Origin: Leadbetterella sp040829825
GTDB taxonomy: Bacteria; Bacteroidota; Bacteroidia; Cytophagales; Spirosomataceae
Direction: 5' to 3' (one strand)
DNA: 64,000 bases
Assembly: GCF_040829825.1 (NCBI RefSeq)
Contig: NZ_JBFOLH010000004.1
This document shows, piece by piece, positions 32,932 through 42,073 of the stretch (its first letter is position 1; each line of letters starts with the position of its first letter). The notes beneath the pieces were generated by a model. It saw only the letters and a list, made by a program, of their open reading frames with translations, was not told the DNA's origin and searched no databases. A program made the translations under genes and the position numbers.

Positions 32932-34176
32932 TTACACCTTAATGATCATTTTTTGTTTTCTCAGGTACAGGAGCACCAGGCTCCAGAAGAGCACGTTTAC
33001 CACCGCAAATGCCAGTGAGGAATTCCGGGGGTCGGTAAAAAGCGGCACCAGGCCGTCGGTATAAAAAGCCGAAAGCAGGGCCTTTCCTTCCCCGATCCGG
33101 ATCATATTTAACGCCCGGGGGATAATTCCCGCCCCGAAGAAAATGATGATCGGGTTTACTCCCCACATCACCAGGAATGAGGTAAGTTTTCCAACGGGCT
33201 TATCATCGCACAGGTAGCTCAGCACCGTAACCAGGATAAAGCCCAGTCCGCCGGTAAGAAGAACAAATGAGCTGGTCCAGAGCGCCTTGTTAACCGGGAA
33301 GAACTGCGACCAGATCAAGCCGCATACCGCCAGGCCCACACCGGTATATATCATGTTCCGCCGGTCTGTCCGGTTTCGCAGCATGGTGCCGGCCCGGGTG
33401 CCGATCAGGCAGGAAATAATGGCCGGGAAGGTACTCAGGATTCCTTCAGGGTCCCACGGCTTTGAGCTTGCCCATACATGATTTCCCAGCACCATTTCAT
33501 CTATCCAGGCCGCCATGTTGGCTCCCTTTTCAAAGCCGGTCCACCCTGTTCCGGGTACCGGTACATATGCCAGCACCAGCCAGTATCCTGTCAGCACCAG
33601 CACGGCAATCACCAGTTGTGTACGGAAAGAAAAAGCCTGGTAGATCAGCGCCGCAAAGAAGTAAACCAGTCCCAGACGCTGCAACACGCCGGGAATCCGT
33701 ACTTTCGCAAAATGGGGCATCCCGCTAAGGATCAGGAACAACATGACCGCCAGCAGGCCGAGGGCCAGGTACAGCTTGATCCGGGTTTCAAAATTGCCCA
33801 GGAGCAGGAAGCCCACAAAGCCCGTGATCATCATCCGGAAAAGCAGCAGGGTCAGGCCCGAGGATGCACCGAATTCGATCCGGGAAAAAAAGTTCAGGAA
33901 AAGTCCCAGGGCAATCAGCCGGAGCGACCGCGCCAGGATCTTCAGGAACTGCTCCTTACTGACCCCCGCCCCCGCAACAGAGGAGAAAGGAAGGGCCATT
34001 CCCATTGCAAGAACAAAGAACGGGAAGACCAGGTCAGTGGGCGTCCAGCCATGCCATTCCGCATGAAGAAGAGGAGGATATACATTCCCCCAGTCACCGG
34101 GATTATTCACCAGTATCATTAAGATCATGGTCAGCCCCCGGAAAACATCCAGTGAAACAATTCTTTGCTTTCCCAA
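32932..34176 (-). CDS. HGSNAT-like acyltransferase family membrane protein (DUF5009/COG4299)
   Basis: 414-residue polytopic membrane protein with about ten helices. The N-terminal motif RIVSLDVFRGLTMILMILVNNPG and the following HAEWHGWTPTDLVFPFFVLAMG are typical of the heparan-alpha-glucosaminide N-acetyltransferase-like family, known from bacterial NagX. It would acetylate a sugar or cell-envelope component at the membrane; the substrate is unknown. It is divergent from the PBP4-like gene. Confidence 0.85.
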   Translation of the reverse strand: MGKQRIVSLDVFRGLTMILMILVNNPGDWGNVYPPLLHAEWHGWTPTDLVFPFFVLAMGMALPFSSVAGAGVSKEQFLKILARSLRLIALGLFLNFFSRIEFGASSGLTLLLFRMMITGFVGFLLLGNFETRIKLYLALGLLAVMLFLILSGMPHFAKVRIPGVLQRLGLVYFFAALIYQAFSFRTQLVIAVLVLTGYWLVLAYVPVPGTGWTGFEKGANMAAWIDEMVLGNHVWASSKPWDPEGILSTFPAIISCLIGTRAGTMLRNRTDRRNMIYTGVGLAVCGLIWSQFFPVNKALWTSSFVLLTGGLGFILVTVLSYLCDDKPVGKLTSFLVMWGVNPIIIFFGAGIIPRALNMIRIGEGKALLSAFYTDGLVPLFTDPRNSSLAFAVVNVLFWSLVLLYLRKQKMIIKV

Positions 34177-34215
34177 ATGAATAGTTTAAAATTGCTATAA
34201 ATATACAAAAACCCA

Positions 34216-35481
34216 GTGAAAAAATACCTGCTTTTAATTACGGGAATAATTTTTTTAGCCTCCTGCCGTACAGGAAAGATCAATCGTACGCTGAATAGCG
34301 GAGATCCGGCCCTGTTTACCGGTGTGCTTATCAGCGATACCCACAGCGGTAAAACCCTGTACAGCTACGCAGGCGATAAGCCTTTTGTGCCCGCATCAAA
34401 CACCAAAATACTGACCTTGAGCGCCTGCCTGAGCACCCTGGGCGACAGCATCCCGGCGTTTCGTTATTTTATGCGGAAGGATACCCTTTTCCTGCTGGGT
34501 ACGGGTGACCCCACCCTGCTTCACCCCGATTTCCCCGAAAGCGCCGCCATGCCCCTGTTGAAAAAGGCCGGAACGATCGTAATATCCGACCAGAATTTCC
34601 GGCAGGCCCCCTACGGAGCCGGATGGGCCTGGGACGACTACAACGATTACTACCAGCCCGAGCTTTCGTCACTGCCCGTGTACGGAAACGTGGTCAGGGC
34701 TGCATTGCAGAACGGTGAGCTCACCCTGAAGCCGGCTTACTTTTCACTTAAAGACAGCCTGCTCCCTACCGGAACGATCGTCCGGAATCCCGGAGAAAAT
34801 ACATTTTACCGGAACCCCGCCAGCCAGCGCAGCGCCCGCTTCAGCCAGGAAATTCCTTTCCGCACCGGGCTGGAGCTGACCGCCCGGCTGCTGGCCGACA
34901 CCCTGAAAGTGCCGGTGATCTGCAAGCATTTTGAAATTACCGAACCGCTGAAAACCGCCTACAGCCACCCTGTAGATACCGTGCTCCGCAAAATGATGCA
35001 GCAGTCTGATAACTTCCTGGCCGAGCAGCTTCTCCTGCTGGCCGGCGGCACCCTGTCTGACACCCTCTCCACGGCCCTGAGTATCCGCCATCTGAGCGGG
35101 CGTTTACTGAACGATACCGCTTTGCCTTACCGGTGGCTCGACGGCTCCGGCTTGTCGAGATACAACCTGTTCAGTCCGCAGATCATGGTACATCTCCTGA
35201 ATAATATGTACCGGAGCTATCCGCAGGAGCGGCTGTTCTCCCTGATGTCAATAGGAGGAAAAGCCGGCACGCTGCGCAACAAGTACAAGACAGGCAACAC
35301 GCCTTATGTCTTTGCCAAAACCGGGTCTATGAGCGGGGTGTATAACGAGTCGGGGTTTCTGACAGGCCGCTCGGGCCGGCTTCTTACCTATAGCGTGATG
35401 AAGAATAATTTTACCGGCACCGTGGCCGAAAACGGCAGGAAGACGATGAACCTGGTGGAGATAATCAGGCAGAGATACTAG
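34216..35481 (+). CDS. dacB: D-alanyl-D-alanine carboxypeptidase/endopeptidase, PBP4 type (S13)
   Basis: Lipoprotein penicillin-binding protein that trims peptidoglycan peptides. Lipobox LASC (Cys17) ends the signal peptide. The three active-site motifs are in order: SNTK (Ser61-Lys64), SDN (Ser264-Asn266) and KTG (Lys368). Length 421 residues, normal for family S13. The start codon is GTG at 34216; the signal peptide begins immediately after it. It converges on the GH29 gene, with a perfect 23-bp inverted repeat between the two stops. Confidence 0.9.
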   Translation: MKKYLLLITGIIFLASCRTGKINRTLNSGDPALFTGVLISDTHSGKTLYSYAGDKPFVPASNTKILTLSACLSTLGDSIPAFRYFMRKDTLFLLGTGDPTLLHPDFPESAAMPLLKKAGTIVISDQNFRQAPYGAGWAWDDYNDYYQPELSSLPVYGNVVRAALQNGELTLKPAYFSLKDSLLPTGTIVRNPGENTFYRNPASQRSARFSQEIPFRTGLELTARLLADTLKVPVICKHFEITEPLKTAYSHPVDTVLRKMMQQSDNFLAEQLLLLAGGTLSDTLSTALSIRHLSGRLLNDTALPYRWLDGSGLSRYNLFSPQIMVHLLNNMYRSYPQERLFSLMSIGGKAGTLRNKYKTGNTPYVFAKTGSMSGVYNESGFLTGRSGRLLTYSVMKNNFTGTVAENGRKTMNLVEIIRQRY

Positions 35482-35494
35482 CAGCACTTGGGTC

Positions 35495-35555
35495 AACCAT
35501 ATAAGGCACATAAGGCAATAAAAAAACTTATATGCCTTATGTGCCTTATATGGTT
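35495..35555. terminator. Perfect 23-bp inverted repeat between convergent genes
   Basis: Arms 35495-35517 and 35533-35555 are perfectly complementary over 23 bp around a 15-nt A-rich loop. The position between two convergent stop codons suggests a bidirectional terminator, although the stem is AT-rich and longer than usual. Confidence 0.65.
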
Positions 35556-35561
35556 TAAACA

Positions 35562-36998
35562 CTAGCTCGCCCGAATCTCCGACAATACCGCCGGTGCCTT
35601 GGCATCCAGGATCTTCACCCGCAGCTTTTGCGCCTTCACCGGGGTGATCTTCAGGATTCTCTTGTAGCCGATGGTAGTACCCCGGGCTACGGTGGTCCAG
35701 TTCCTGCCGTCATAGGCCTCCACTTCAAATGCTTTCACCCGCTGACCCAGCGCAATATGCTCTGACAGCTGCAGGTAGTGAATTTCTGCAGGCCGGGGAA
35801 GCGTAATTTCCATATCGGTACGGGTCTCTTTTGCCGCCCAGAAAGTCTGCATATCTCCATCGGTAAGACGCGATGCTTTCTGGGTCCGGTCATAGGCCGC
35901 AGACGCTTTCACTTTTGCTTTTTCCAGCAGGTTGTGGCCCAGGCGTTCCTCTACCAGCCGGTGAAAACCTTTCAGGTGGTCTACATCTTTTTCGTGAAAC
36001 AGGCCTCTTCTGTCGGGAGGGATATTCAACAGGAGGTTAGAGCCGCGCCCTACCGAGCTCAGGTAAATATCAAAAAGCTCTTCAGCGGTTTTTACTTTCC
36101 CGTCTTCTTCGGCATGATAAAACCAGCCCGGCCGAATCGAAACATCTACCTCTGCCGGAATCCACCGGGAGCCCGTCTCGCTACCGGTACCCAGCAGGTT
36201 TTCTATGCCGGCCTTCCCGGCGTACAGGGTATCGGGCGTGAGGTTGTTCCAGTTGGTTTCACCGGCAATTCCCCGTTCATTGCCTACCCAGCGGATATCC
36301 GGGCCTGCATCGCTGAAAAAGAGGATGTCGGGCTCCATCTCCCGTACCATTTGCATGGTTCCGGGCCAGTCGTAGTACCGACTTCCGTCTATCCGGCGTT
36401 TCTCCCGGGCTCCGCCATAGTACCCGTCGCCTCCGTTAGCCCCGTCAAACCACATCTCGAATACCGGCCCGTAGTTTTCAAACAATTCTTTCAGCTGGTT
36501 CCGGTAATAGGTAATGTACGAAGGCTTACCGTAATCGGCCCGGTTCCGGTCCCACGGCGAAAGGTATATCCCGAACTTCAGGCCGTATTTCTTACAGGCG
36601 TCTGAAACATCCCGTACCAGGTCGCCTTTACCGTTTTTATACGGGCTGGCCGCCAGGGTGTGATCGGTATAAGCGCTGGGCCACAGGCAGAAGCCGTCGT
36701 GGTGTTTGGCCGTCAGGATCACCGCCTTGAAGCCGGTCTCTTTTAAGGTGCTCACCCATTGATCTACATTGAGCTGGCTGGGGTTAAACACCGATGGACT
36801 TTCATCGCCATATCCCCACTCTTTCCCGGTAAAGGTATTGGTGGTAAAATGAATAAAGGCATAGGTTTCCAGCTGATGCCAGTCGAGCTGCTGACGGGTA
36901 GGAACCGGGAATACGGGCGCCGGAGATTTTACCGGCCGAGGATGGCAGCCCGTAAGCGAAATAACGGCCAAAGCCACAACAAAGAAAATACGTACCAT
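35562..36998 (-). CDS. GH29 alpha-L-fucosidase lipoprotein
   Basis: Predicted exo-fucosidase of glycoside hydrolase family 29, anchored as a lipoprotein (lipobox LTGC, Cys18). The catalytic domain starts QLDWHQLETYAFIHFTTNTF and includes TAKHHDGFCLWPS near 97 and the nucleophile Asp185 in FEMWFDGANGG. The segment AEVDVSIRPGWFYHAEED (near 281) is characteristic of the GH29-B group that prefers alpha-1,3/1,4-linked fucose. A small C-terminal beta-sandwich domain (about 355-478; SRLTDGDMQTFWAA) resembles an F5/8-type carbohydrate-binding module. Length 478 residues. The acid/base residue is not assigned. Confidence 0.9.
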   Translation of the reverse strand: MVRIFFVVALAVISLTGCHPRPVKSPAPVFPVPTRQQLDWHQLETYAFIHFTTNTFTGKEWGYGDESPSVFNPSQLNVDQWVSTLKETGFKAVILTAKHHDGFCLWPSAYTDHTLAASPYKNGKGDLVRDVSDACKKYGLKFGIYLSPWDRNRADYGKPSYITYYRNQLKELFENYGPVFEMWFDGANGGDGYYGGAREKRRIDGSRYYDWPGTMQMVREMEPDILFFSDAGPDIRWVGNERGIAGETNWNNLTPDTLYAGKAGIENLLGTGSETGSRWIPAEVDVSIRPGWFYHAEEDGKVKTAEELFDIYLSSVGRGSNLLLNIPPDRRGLFHEKDVDHLKGFHRLVEERLGHNLLEKAKVKASAAYDRTQKASRLTDGDMQTFWAAKETRTDMEITLPRPAEIHYLQLSEHIALGQRVKAFEVEAYDGRNWTTVARGTTIGYKRILKITPVKAQKLRVKILDAKAPAVLSEIRAS

Positions 36999-37153
36999 AA
37001 TTATACTTGGGTTGGAATGGTTCTCCGGTCTTTATCTCCCCGATCGGAGCTCCCGGAACAGCATTCTCAATTATTTAATAAAATTTTTTATCAAAAATAG
37101 CAAAAAGCTTCCCATCTTTAAACTCCCGATAGAAGAATTGCAATATTCTTCTT

Positions 37154-37161
37154 TATTTTTG
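37154..37161 (+). promoter_or_regulatory. -7 promoter element for the DUF1080 gene
   Basis: TATTTTTG is a full TAnnTTTG match 23 bases before the ATG at 37185. Confidence 0.55.
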
Positions 37162-37184
37162 TACCTGAACCTAATACGGATTTA

Positions 37185-38987
37185 ATGAAAAAAATCATTG
37201 CTAGTTTTTTGTTGTGGGCACCTCTTGTGCTTCCCGCGCAAACCCCGATTCCTCTGAATGACCTGTCGGCCTTTGATCTGAAAAGCAATAACTGGCATAT
37301 CGTAGGAGACGTAACCGCACCCCTGAATGAAAAAAATACCCTTACATCCCGGCCGGGAACCGGCGTACTGGTGTGCCGGCATGAATCTGAGGAGTATGGT
37401 GATAAATTTGACCTGTTCACCAAAGAATCATATGGCGATATGGATCTCTCGCTGGATTTTATGCTGGGGGTGGGCTCCAATTCCGGCATCTACCTGCAGG
37501 GCCGGTACGAAGTGCAGCTGTTTGACAGCTGGGGCGTAAAAAATCCTAAATATTACGATTGCGGCGGAATTTACCAGCGCCGTGACCTGAGCAAGCCTGA
37601 CGGCCAGAACCAGTACGAAGGCTACGCTCCGCGCTTCAACGCCTACAAAGCGCCGGGCCTCTGGAATACCCTGGAAATATCTTACCAGGCACCCCGTTTT
37701 GACGCCGCCGGTCAGAAGATCTCCAATGCCAAAATCCTGTTTGTAAAGCTGAACGGACTGCTGATTCATGAGAACGTGGAATTAAGCGGACCCACCGGCG
37801 GCCCGGTAGAAGAAAACGAGGTGCCCTTGGCACCGTTACGGGTCCAGGGAGACCACGGCTCGGTAGCTTTACGGAATATTGTCATCAATAATTTCAACAA
37901 AAAGCCGGGAACGGTTTCCGACCTGGCCTACAAGGTGTATTACGGCAGCCATATGCACGATGCCGATCTCTCCAAAATAAAGATTGATGAGCAGGGAAAA
38001 ACCGGTGAACTTACCTGGGAGGTTACCAAAGAACCCAATAATTATGTGTTTATTATTAACGGGAAATACCATGCGGAAGAAGACGGCGAATATACCTTTG
38101 TTACCCAGCTTGGCGGACACAGCTACCTGAAGATAGACGGGAAAGAGGTGCTGCCCAACATTTGGATGCGGTCAGGCGACCGGGCGGTGAAAGTACACCT
38201 GACCCGCGGAGAGCATACCTTCGAGATATTCAACAACAAACGCGATAACTGGATCAAACCGGCACTGGGCTTCTGGTCAGCCGGACCGGGCTTCCGCTTA
38301 ACCCCGCACCACTCTGCCGGCTCGGTGATTGCTTCCAAGCCCCAGGATCCTATTATTGTCAATGCGGCCACTCCTACCCACCTGCGGAGCTTCATGGACT
38401 GGCAAAAGAAGCCCGAAGACAAAAATTTCCGGGTAGTACATGCCATCTCCATCGGTTCTCCCGAAAGTATTCATTATACGTATGACCTCGATAAAGGGGC
38501 CATCATCCAGGCGTGGAAAGGCGATTTCCTCGACGCCACCCCCATGTGGGATGACCGCGGCGACGGTTCCTCGAGACCCCTGGGAAGCCTCACCCTGTTT
38601 AACCATGATCTCGTGCTGAACCGGATAGGCTCAGCAACCTGGAGCGACACCACCGGCACCGGCTACCGGCCGCTGGGGTACGACCTCGACGAAAACGATC
38701 TTCCAACATTTAATTACAGGATAGCCGGACAAAAAGTAAGCGATAAAATCCGGATTACAGACGGCAAATACCTGGAAAGAGAGATCAGCATAACCAACGG
38801 GCAGGATCTGGCCGGGAGAATTGCCAACGGCGACCTCATTGAACAGGTAGATGTCAACCTCTATGCGGTAGACGGCAAAAAATATTTTATCCGGCTGGAA
38901 AAAGGCCGCGATGCCGTTATCCTGAACCGGAAAGAGCTGCTGGTAAAACCGGAGGGGAACATCCTGAAATATGCTATTATTTTCTAA
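37185..38987 (+). CDS. DUF1080 protein, 3-keto-glycoside hydrolase-like, with PA14-like domain
   Basis: 600-residue secreted protein (signal peptide ending LVLPAQ, residue 19). The first 240 residues are a DUF1080 (3-keto-disaccharide hydrolase) beta-sandwich: GVGSNSGIYLQGRYEVQLFDSWG near 86-108, GGIYQRRDLSKPDGQNQYEGYAP, LWNTLEISYQAPRFD, and a closing GDHGSVALRNI. A PA14-like sandwich follows (about 270-375; YHAEEDGEYTFVTQLGGHSYLKIDG). The C-terminal third is a domain I do not recognise that also occurs near cytochrome-like sugar proteins. DUF1080 enzymes are reported to cleave 3-keto-glycosides. It is followed by the propeller-cytochrome gene, 75 bases on, likely the same operon. Confidence 0.8.
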   Translation: MKKIIASFLLWAPLVLPAQTPIPLNDLSAFDLKSNNWHIVGDVTAPLNEKNTLTSRPGTGVLVCRHESEEYGDKFDLFTKESYGDMDLSLDFMLGVGSNSGIYLQGRYEVQLFDSWGVKNPKYYDCGGIYQRRDLSKPDGQNQYEGYAPRFNAYKAPGLWNTLEISYQAPRFDAAGQKISNAKILFVKLNGLLIHENVELSGPTGGPVEENEVPLAPLRVQGDHGSVALRNIVINNFNKKPGTVSDLAYKVYYGSHMHDADLSKIKIDEQGKTGELTWEVTKEPNNYVFIINGKYHAEEDGEYTFVTQLGGHSYLKIDGKEVLPNIWMRSGDRAVKVHLTRGEHTFEIFNNKRDNWIKPALGFWSAGPGFRLTPHHSAGSVIASKPQDPIIVNAATPTHLRSFMDWQKKPEDKNFRVVHAISIGSPESIHYTYDLDKGAIIQAWKGDFLDATPMWDDRGDGSSRPLGSLTLFNHDLVLNRIGSATWSDTTGTGYRPLGYDLDENDLPTFNYRIAGQKVSDKIRITDGKYLEREISITNGQDLAGRIANGDLIEQVDVNLYAVDGKKYFIRLEKGRDAVILNRKELLVKPEGNILKYAIIF

Positions 38988-38993
38988 TCAATA

Positions 38994-39054
38994 GCCATCA
39001 GCTGTTAGCCATCAGAGAACCTGATAGGCTGAAAGCTGAAAGCTGATAATTTTG
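38994..39054. repeat. Short AGCTGWTAG-type repeat DNA between DUF1080 and cytochrome genes
   Basis: The gap contains CATCAGCTGTTAGCCATCAG, then CTGATAGGCTGAAAGCTGAAAGCTGATAA: several variants of one short word on both strands. Related words are seen at 1511-1582. Confidence 0.4.
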
Positions 39055-39062
39055 AATACCTG

Positions 39063-41009
39063 ATGAAAAAAATACTTTTGTTTGCGTTAACCCTCCTGTA
39101 TTTGCAGGCCCGTGCCCAGGAGTCGCCCAAAGAAGAAGATTTCTATAAGATCGTAACCCTGCCGGTACCGGAAGGCGTGCTGCTGGAAGTAGGTGGCGTG
39201 GAAATGCTGCCTAACGGCTCTGTGGCGCTGGCTACCCGCCGGGGAGATATCTGGATCATTGATAATCCCACTTCCGCAAAACCCTATTTCCGTAAATTTG
39301 CCTCCGGCCTGCACGAAGTGCTGGGGCTGCTGTACAAAGACGGCTCCCTCTATTGTGCCCAGCGCGGTGAGCTGACCAAGCTCACCGATTCTAACGGCGA
39401 CGGACGGGCCGACAAATACGAAACCATTCATGCCTGGGAGGTTTCAGGCCATTACCATGAATATTCTTTCGGGCCCAAGCTGGCTTCTGACGGGAAATTC
39501 TTTGTAAGCGGAAACGTGGCCTTCGGCGACATTGAGTGGTGGCGCGGGGAGTCCAGGGCCAAAACCCGGGGCACCATCTTCAAAGTTTCGGAAGACGGGC
39601 AGCTCGAGCTGTTTGCAGCGGGTGTACGGTCGCCGGCCGGCCTGGGCATTGTCAATAACGAGCTCTTTTATACCGATAACCAGGGCGACTGGTTCGGTTC
39701 AGGCGGTGTGTGGCATGTAAAGAAAGGGAAATTTTACGGGAACCCCGCCAGCCTGAGATGGAAAGAAGTAGCTGACCTGGTAGGATTCACCGAAGAAGAA
39801 TTTTATAAGGAAAGAGATGTCAGGCGGGTGCGCGATGCCAGCGGGAACATCCTGAAACCCGAAAACGTGGTTGACGAAGTGCCCCAGACCTTCTATGAGC
39901 TGAAAGCCAAATTCCCGAACGTTCAGCCGCCGGCCGTCTGGCTGCCTCACGGTATCCTGGGAATCTCTAACTCGGAAATCCTGGTGGACAAGACCAACGG
40001 CGATTTCGGGCCGTTCTCAGGACAGCTGTTTGTAGGCGACCAGGGACAATCCAAGATCATGCGCGTATACCTCGAAAACATCAACGGGGAATACCAGGGT
40101 GCCGCCTGGGACTTTCGCTCGGGTTTCCAGTCGGGCGTGCTCCGCATGGTTTTTGCGCCTGACGGCTCGATGTTCGTAGGAGAAACCAACCGTGGCTGGG
40201 GCTCTGCCGGCGATGCCAACCAGGGCTTTCAACGGCTCCTGTGGAACGGCAAGCTGCCCTTTGAAATGCTGACCTGCAAGGCCATGCCAGACGGTTTTGA
40301 AATCGAATTTACCATGCCGGTAGACCGCAAATCAGCAGAAAACCTGAATGCTTACGCGGTGCGCAGCTTCCTGTATAAGCACCACCCCGTTTACGGCTCT
40401 CCCCCGGTAAATGAGAAAGACCTGAAAGTAAAAGGGGTACGCCTGAGTGAAGACCGGAAGACCCTCCGGGTGGTGATAGACGGACTCAGGCCGTATTATA
40501 TCCATGAGCTCAACCTCGACGGCATCCGGGCTGAACAAAACGCCTGGTCACTGGTTCACCCTACGGTTTATTATACCCTGAACGCTATTCCGGAAGGGAC
40601 AAAGCTGGCCCCGGGTGAATGGAAAGGAACGGCCGGCAAAACACCGGCAGCAGCCGCTCCCTCTAAAACAGCCGGTACAACGGTATCTCCTGACGGGAAA
40701 AACCAGCCGGCCACGGCTGCCGCTAAACCTGCTGCAGGCGGAACTGCGGCTGCACCTACCTTTGCCAGCATAAAGCCGCTGCTTCAGAAACATACCTGCC
40801 TGGCCTGCCACGATGAAAACAAGAAAATGATCGGGCCGGCGTTCCGGGATGTGGCCAAACGGAAATACAGCAATGCCAAGGTGATTGAGCTGATCAAAAG
40901 CCCTAAGGCCGAGAACTGGCCGGATTTCCCGGCACCTATGCCGCCCATGTCTCACCTGCCGAAGGCAGACCTGGAGAAGATAGCGGCCTATATTAATTCA
41001 TTGCGGTAA
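39063..41009 (+). CDS. Beta-propeller protein fused to cytochrome c
   Basis: 648-residue secreted protein (signal peptide ending QARAQ, residue 19). Residues about 25-400 form a beta-propeller of the sugar dehydrogenase/DUF7133 type: VEMLPNGSVALATRRGDIWII, GLLYKDGSLYCAQRGELTKLTDSNGDG with a Ca-binding-like loop, and VFAPDGSMFVGETNRGWGS. A Pro/Ala/Thr-rich linker (about 520-565) precedes a mono-haem cytochrome c domain: haem motif C579-L-A-C582-H583 and probable axial Met near 626-629 (MPPMSH). It probably oxidises or binds a sugar and passes electrons through the haem. It sits in a group with a DUF1080 protein and a TIM-barrel isomerase. Confidence 0.8.
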   Translation: MKKILLFALTLLYLQARAQESPKEEDFYKIVTLPVPEGVLLEVGGVEMLPNGSVALATRRGDIWIIDNPTSAKPYFRKFASGLHEVLGLLYKDGSLYCAQRGELTKLTDSNGDGRADKYETIHAWEVSGHYHEYSFGPKLASDGKFFVSGNVAFGDIEWWRGESRAKTRGTIFKVSEDGQLELFAAGVRSPAGLGIVNNELFYTDNQGDWFGSGGVWHVKKGKFYGNPASLRWKEVADLVGFTEEEFYKERDVRRVRDASGNILKPENVVDEVPQTFYELKAKFPNVQPPAVWLPHGILGISNSEILVDKTNGDFGPFSGQLFVGDQGQSKIMRVYLENINGEYQGAAWDFRSGFQSGVLRMVFAPDGSMFVGETNRGWGSAGDANQGFQRLLWNGKLPFEMLTCKAMPDGFEIEFTMPVDRKSAENLNAYAVRSFLYKHHPVYGSPPVNEKDLKVKGVRLSEDRKTLRVVIDGLRPYYIHELNLDGIRAEQNAWSLVHPTVYYTLNAIPEGTKLAPGEWKGTAGKTPAAAAPSKTAGTTVSPDGKNQPATAAAKPAAGGTAAAPTFASIKPLLQKHTCLACHDENKKMIGPAFRDVAKRKYSNAKVIELIKSPKAENWPDFPAPMPPMSHLPKADLEKIAAYINSLR

Positions 41010-41036
41010 TTTAAGTGAAAAGCCGCCGCCGCGGTT

Positions 41037-41122
41037 AAAAACTAAAAGTGAAAAGTGAAAAGTTGCGGAACAATAGCATTTCATATGAAAGAATGTTCCG
41101 CAACTTTTCACTTTTAGTTTTT
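41037..41122. terminator. Long imperfect inverted repeat between convergent genes
   Basis: Left arm 41037-41072 and right arm 41094-41122 are complementary over 29 bp, the left arm carrying an extra 7-bp GTGAAAA duplication. The loop contains TTTCATATGAAA, itself a palindrome. It lies between the convergent stops of the cytochrome and isomerase genes and is probably a bidirectional terminator. Confidence 0.6.
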
Positions 41123-41132
41123 CTCTTTTAAC

Positions 41133-42044
41133 TTACTTCAGGAACTGCTTCACATAATTCCTCGCCGTCCTGATCCCTGCCACCACATCTTCCGGTGAGC
41201 CCTCGTATGCTTTATCTTCTACTTCAATGACCAGGGGACCACGGTAACGGATGTCGCCCAGCGCGCTGAAAAATGCTGGCCAGCGCACATCACCCAGGCC
41301 GGGAAGCTTGGGCGAATGGTATTCCGACGGAAGCGCGAACATGCCCACACGGTCCAGCTTTTCCTGGTAAATCCGGATATCTTTCAGGTGAATATGGTGC
41401 AGCCTGTCCTTATACTGGTAAAGCGGCCTGATCTCGTCCATCCGCTGCAATACCGGGTGCGACGGATCATAATTCAGCCCGAACAGCGGTGTGGGAAAGG
41501 CATCAAACATATAGTCCCAGACGGCAGGCGATATCGCCAGGTTTTTACCGCCAGGCCATTCGTCATGGGTATACAGCATCGGGCAGTTTTCAATCCCGAT
41601 CTTTACCTGCTCCTGTTCGGCAACTTCAATGATGGGCTTCCACAGCTTTTTGAAAAGCTCCAGGTTTTCCTGTAAGGGAAGTCCCGGGTTCCGCCCGATA
41701 AACGTATTCACCACCGGGATGTTCAGCCGGTTAGCGGCCCGGATGATCTTTTTGATGTGCTCGATATAAAATTCCGACTTCTCCTTATCGGGATCCAGCG
41801 GATTGGGGTAATACCCCAGTCCTGAAATGAATACATTATTCTTTTCAAGGGTTTCCTGTATCGCTGCAGGATTCAGCTGATCCACATCCAGGTGAGTAAC
41901 CCCCGCATACCGGCGCTTATCGGCGTTGGTTCCCGGCCAGCACATGATTTCCACACATTCAAAATCATTCCCGGAAGCAAACGAAATTACTTCCTCAAAA
42001 GACAGATCCGGCAGGATAGCCGAAACAAAACCCAGGTTATACAT
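41133..42044 (-). CDS. Sugar phosphate isomerase/epimerase-like TIM-barrel protein
   Basis: 303-residue (beta/alpha)8 barrel of the xylose isomerase-like/AP endonuclease 2 family (PF01261). Likely metal ligands are spread as in the family: IGIENCP (Glu near 148), NYDPSHP (Asp/His near 191-194), HHIHLKDI (His near 216) and LVIEVEDK (Glu near 272). No signal peptide, so cytoplasmic. In DUF1080-containing loci such proteins are thought to act on keto sugars or their products; the exact reaction is unknown. Confidence 0.8.
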   Translation of the reverse strand: MYNLGFVSAILPDLSFEEVISFASGNDFECVEIMCWPGTNADKRRYAGVTHLDVDQLNPAAIQETLEKNNVFISGLGYYPNPLDPDKEKSEFYIEHIKKIIRAANRLNIPVVNTFIGRNPGLPLQENLELFKKLWKPIIEVAEQEQVKIGIENCPMLYTHDEWPGGKNLAISPAVWDYMFDAFPTPLFGLNYDPSHPVLQRMDEIRPLYQYKDRLHHIHLKDIRIYQEKLDRVGMFALPSEYHSPKLPGLGDVRWPAFFSALGDIRYRGPLVIEVEDKAYEGSPEDVVAGIRTARNYVKQFLK

Positions 42045-42073
42045 ACGCTATACAGTTCATTTATGATATAAAT

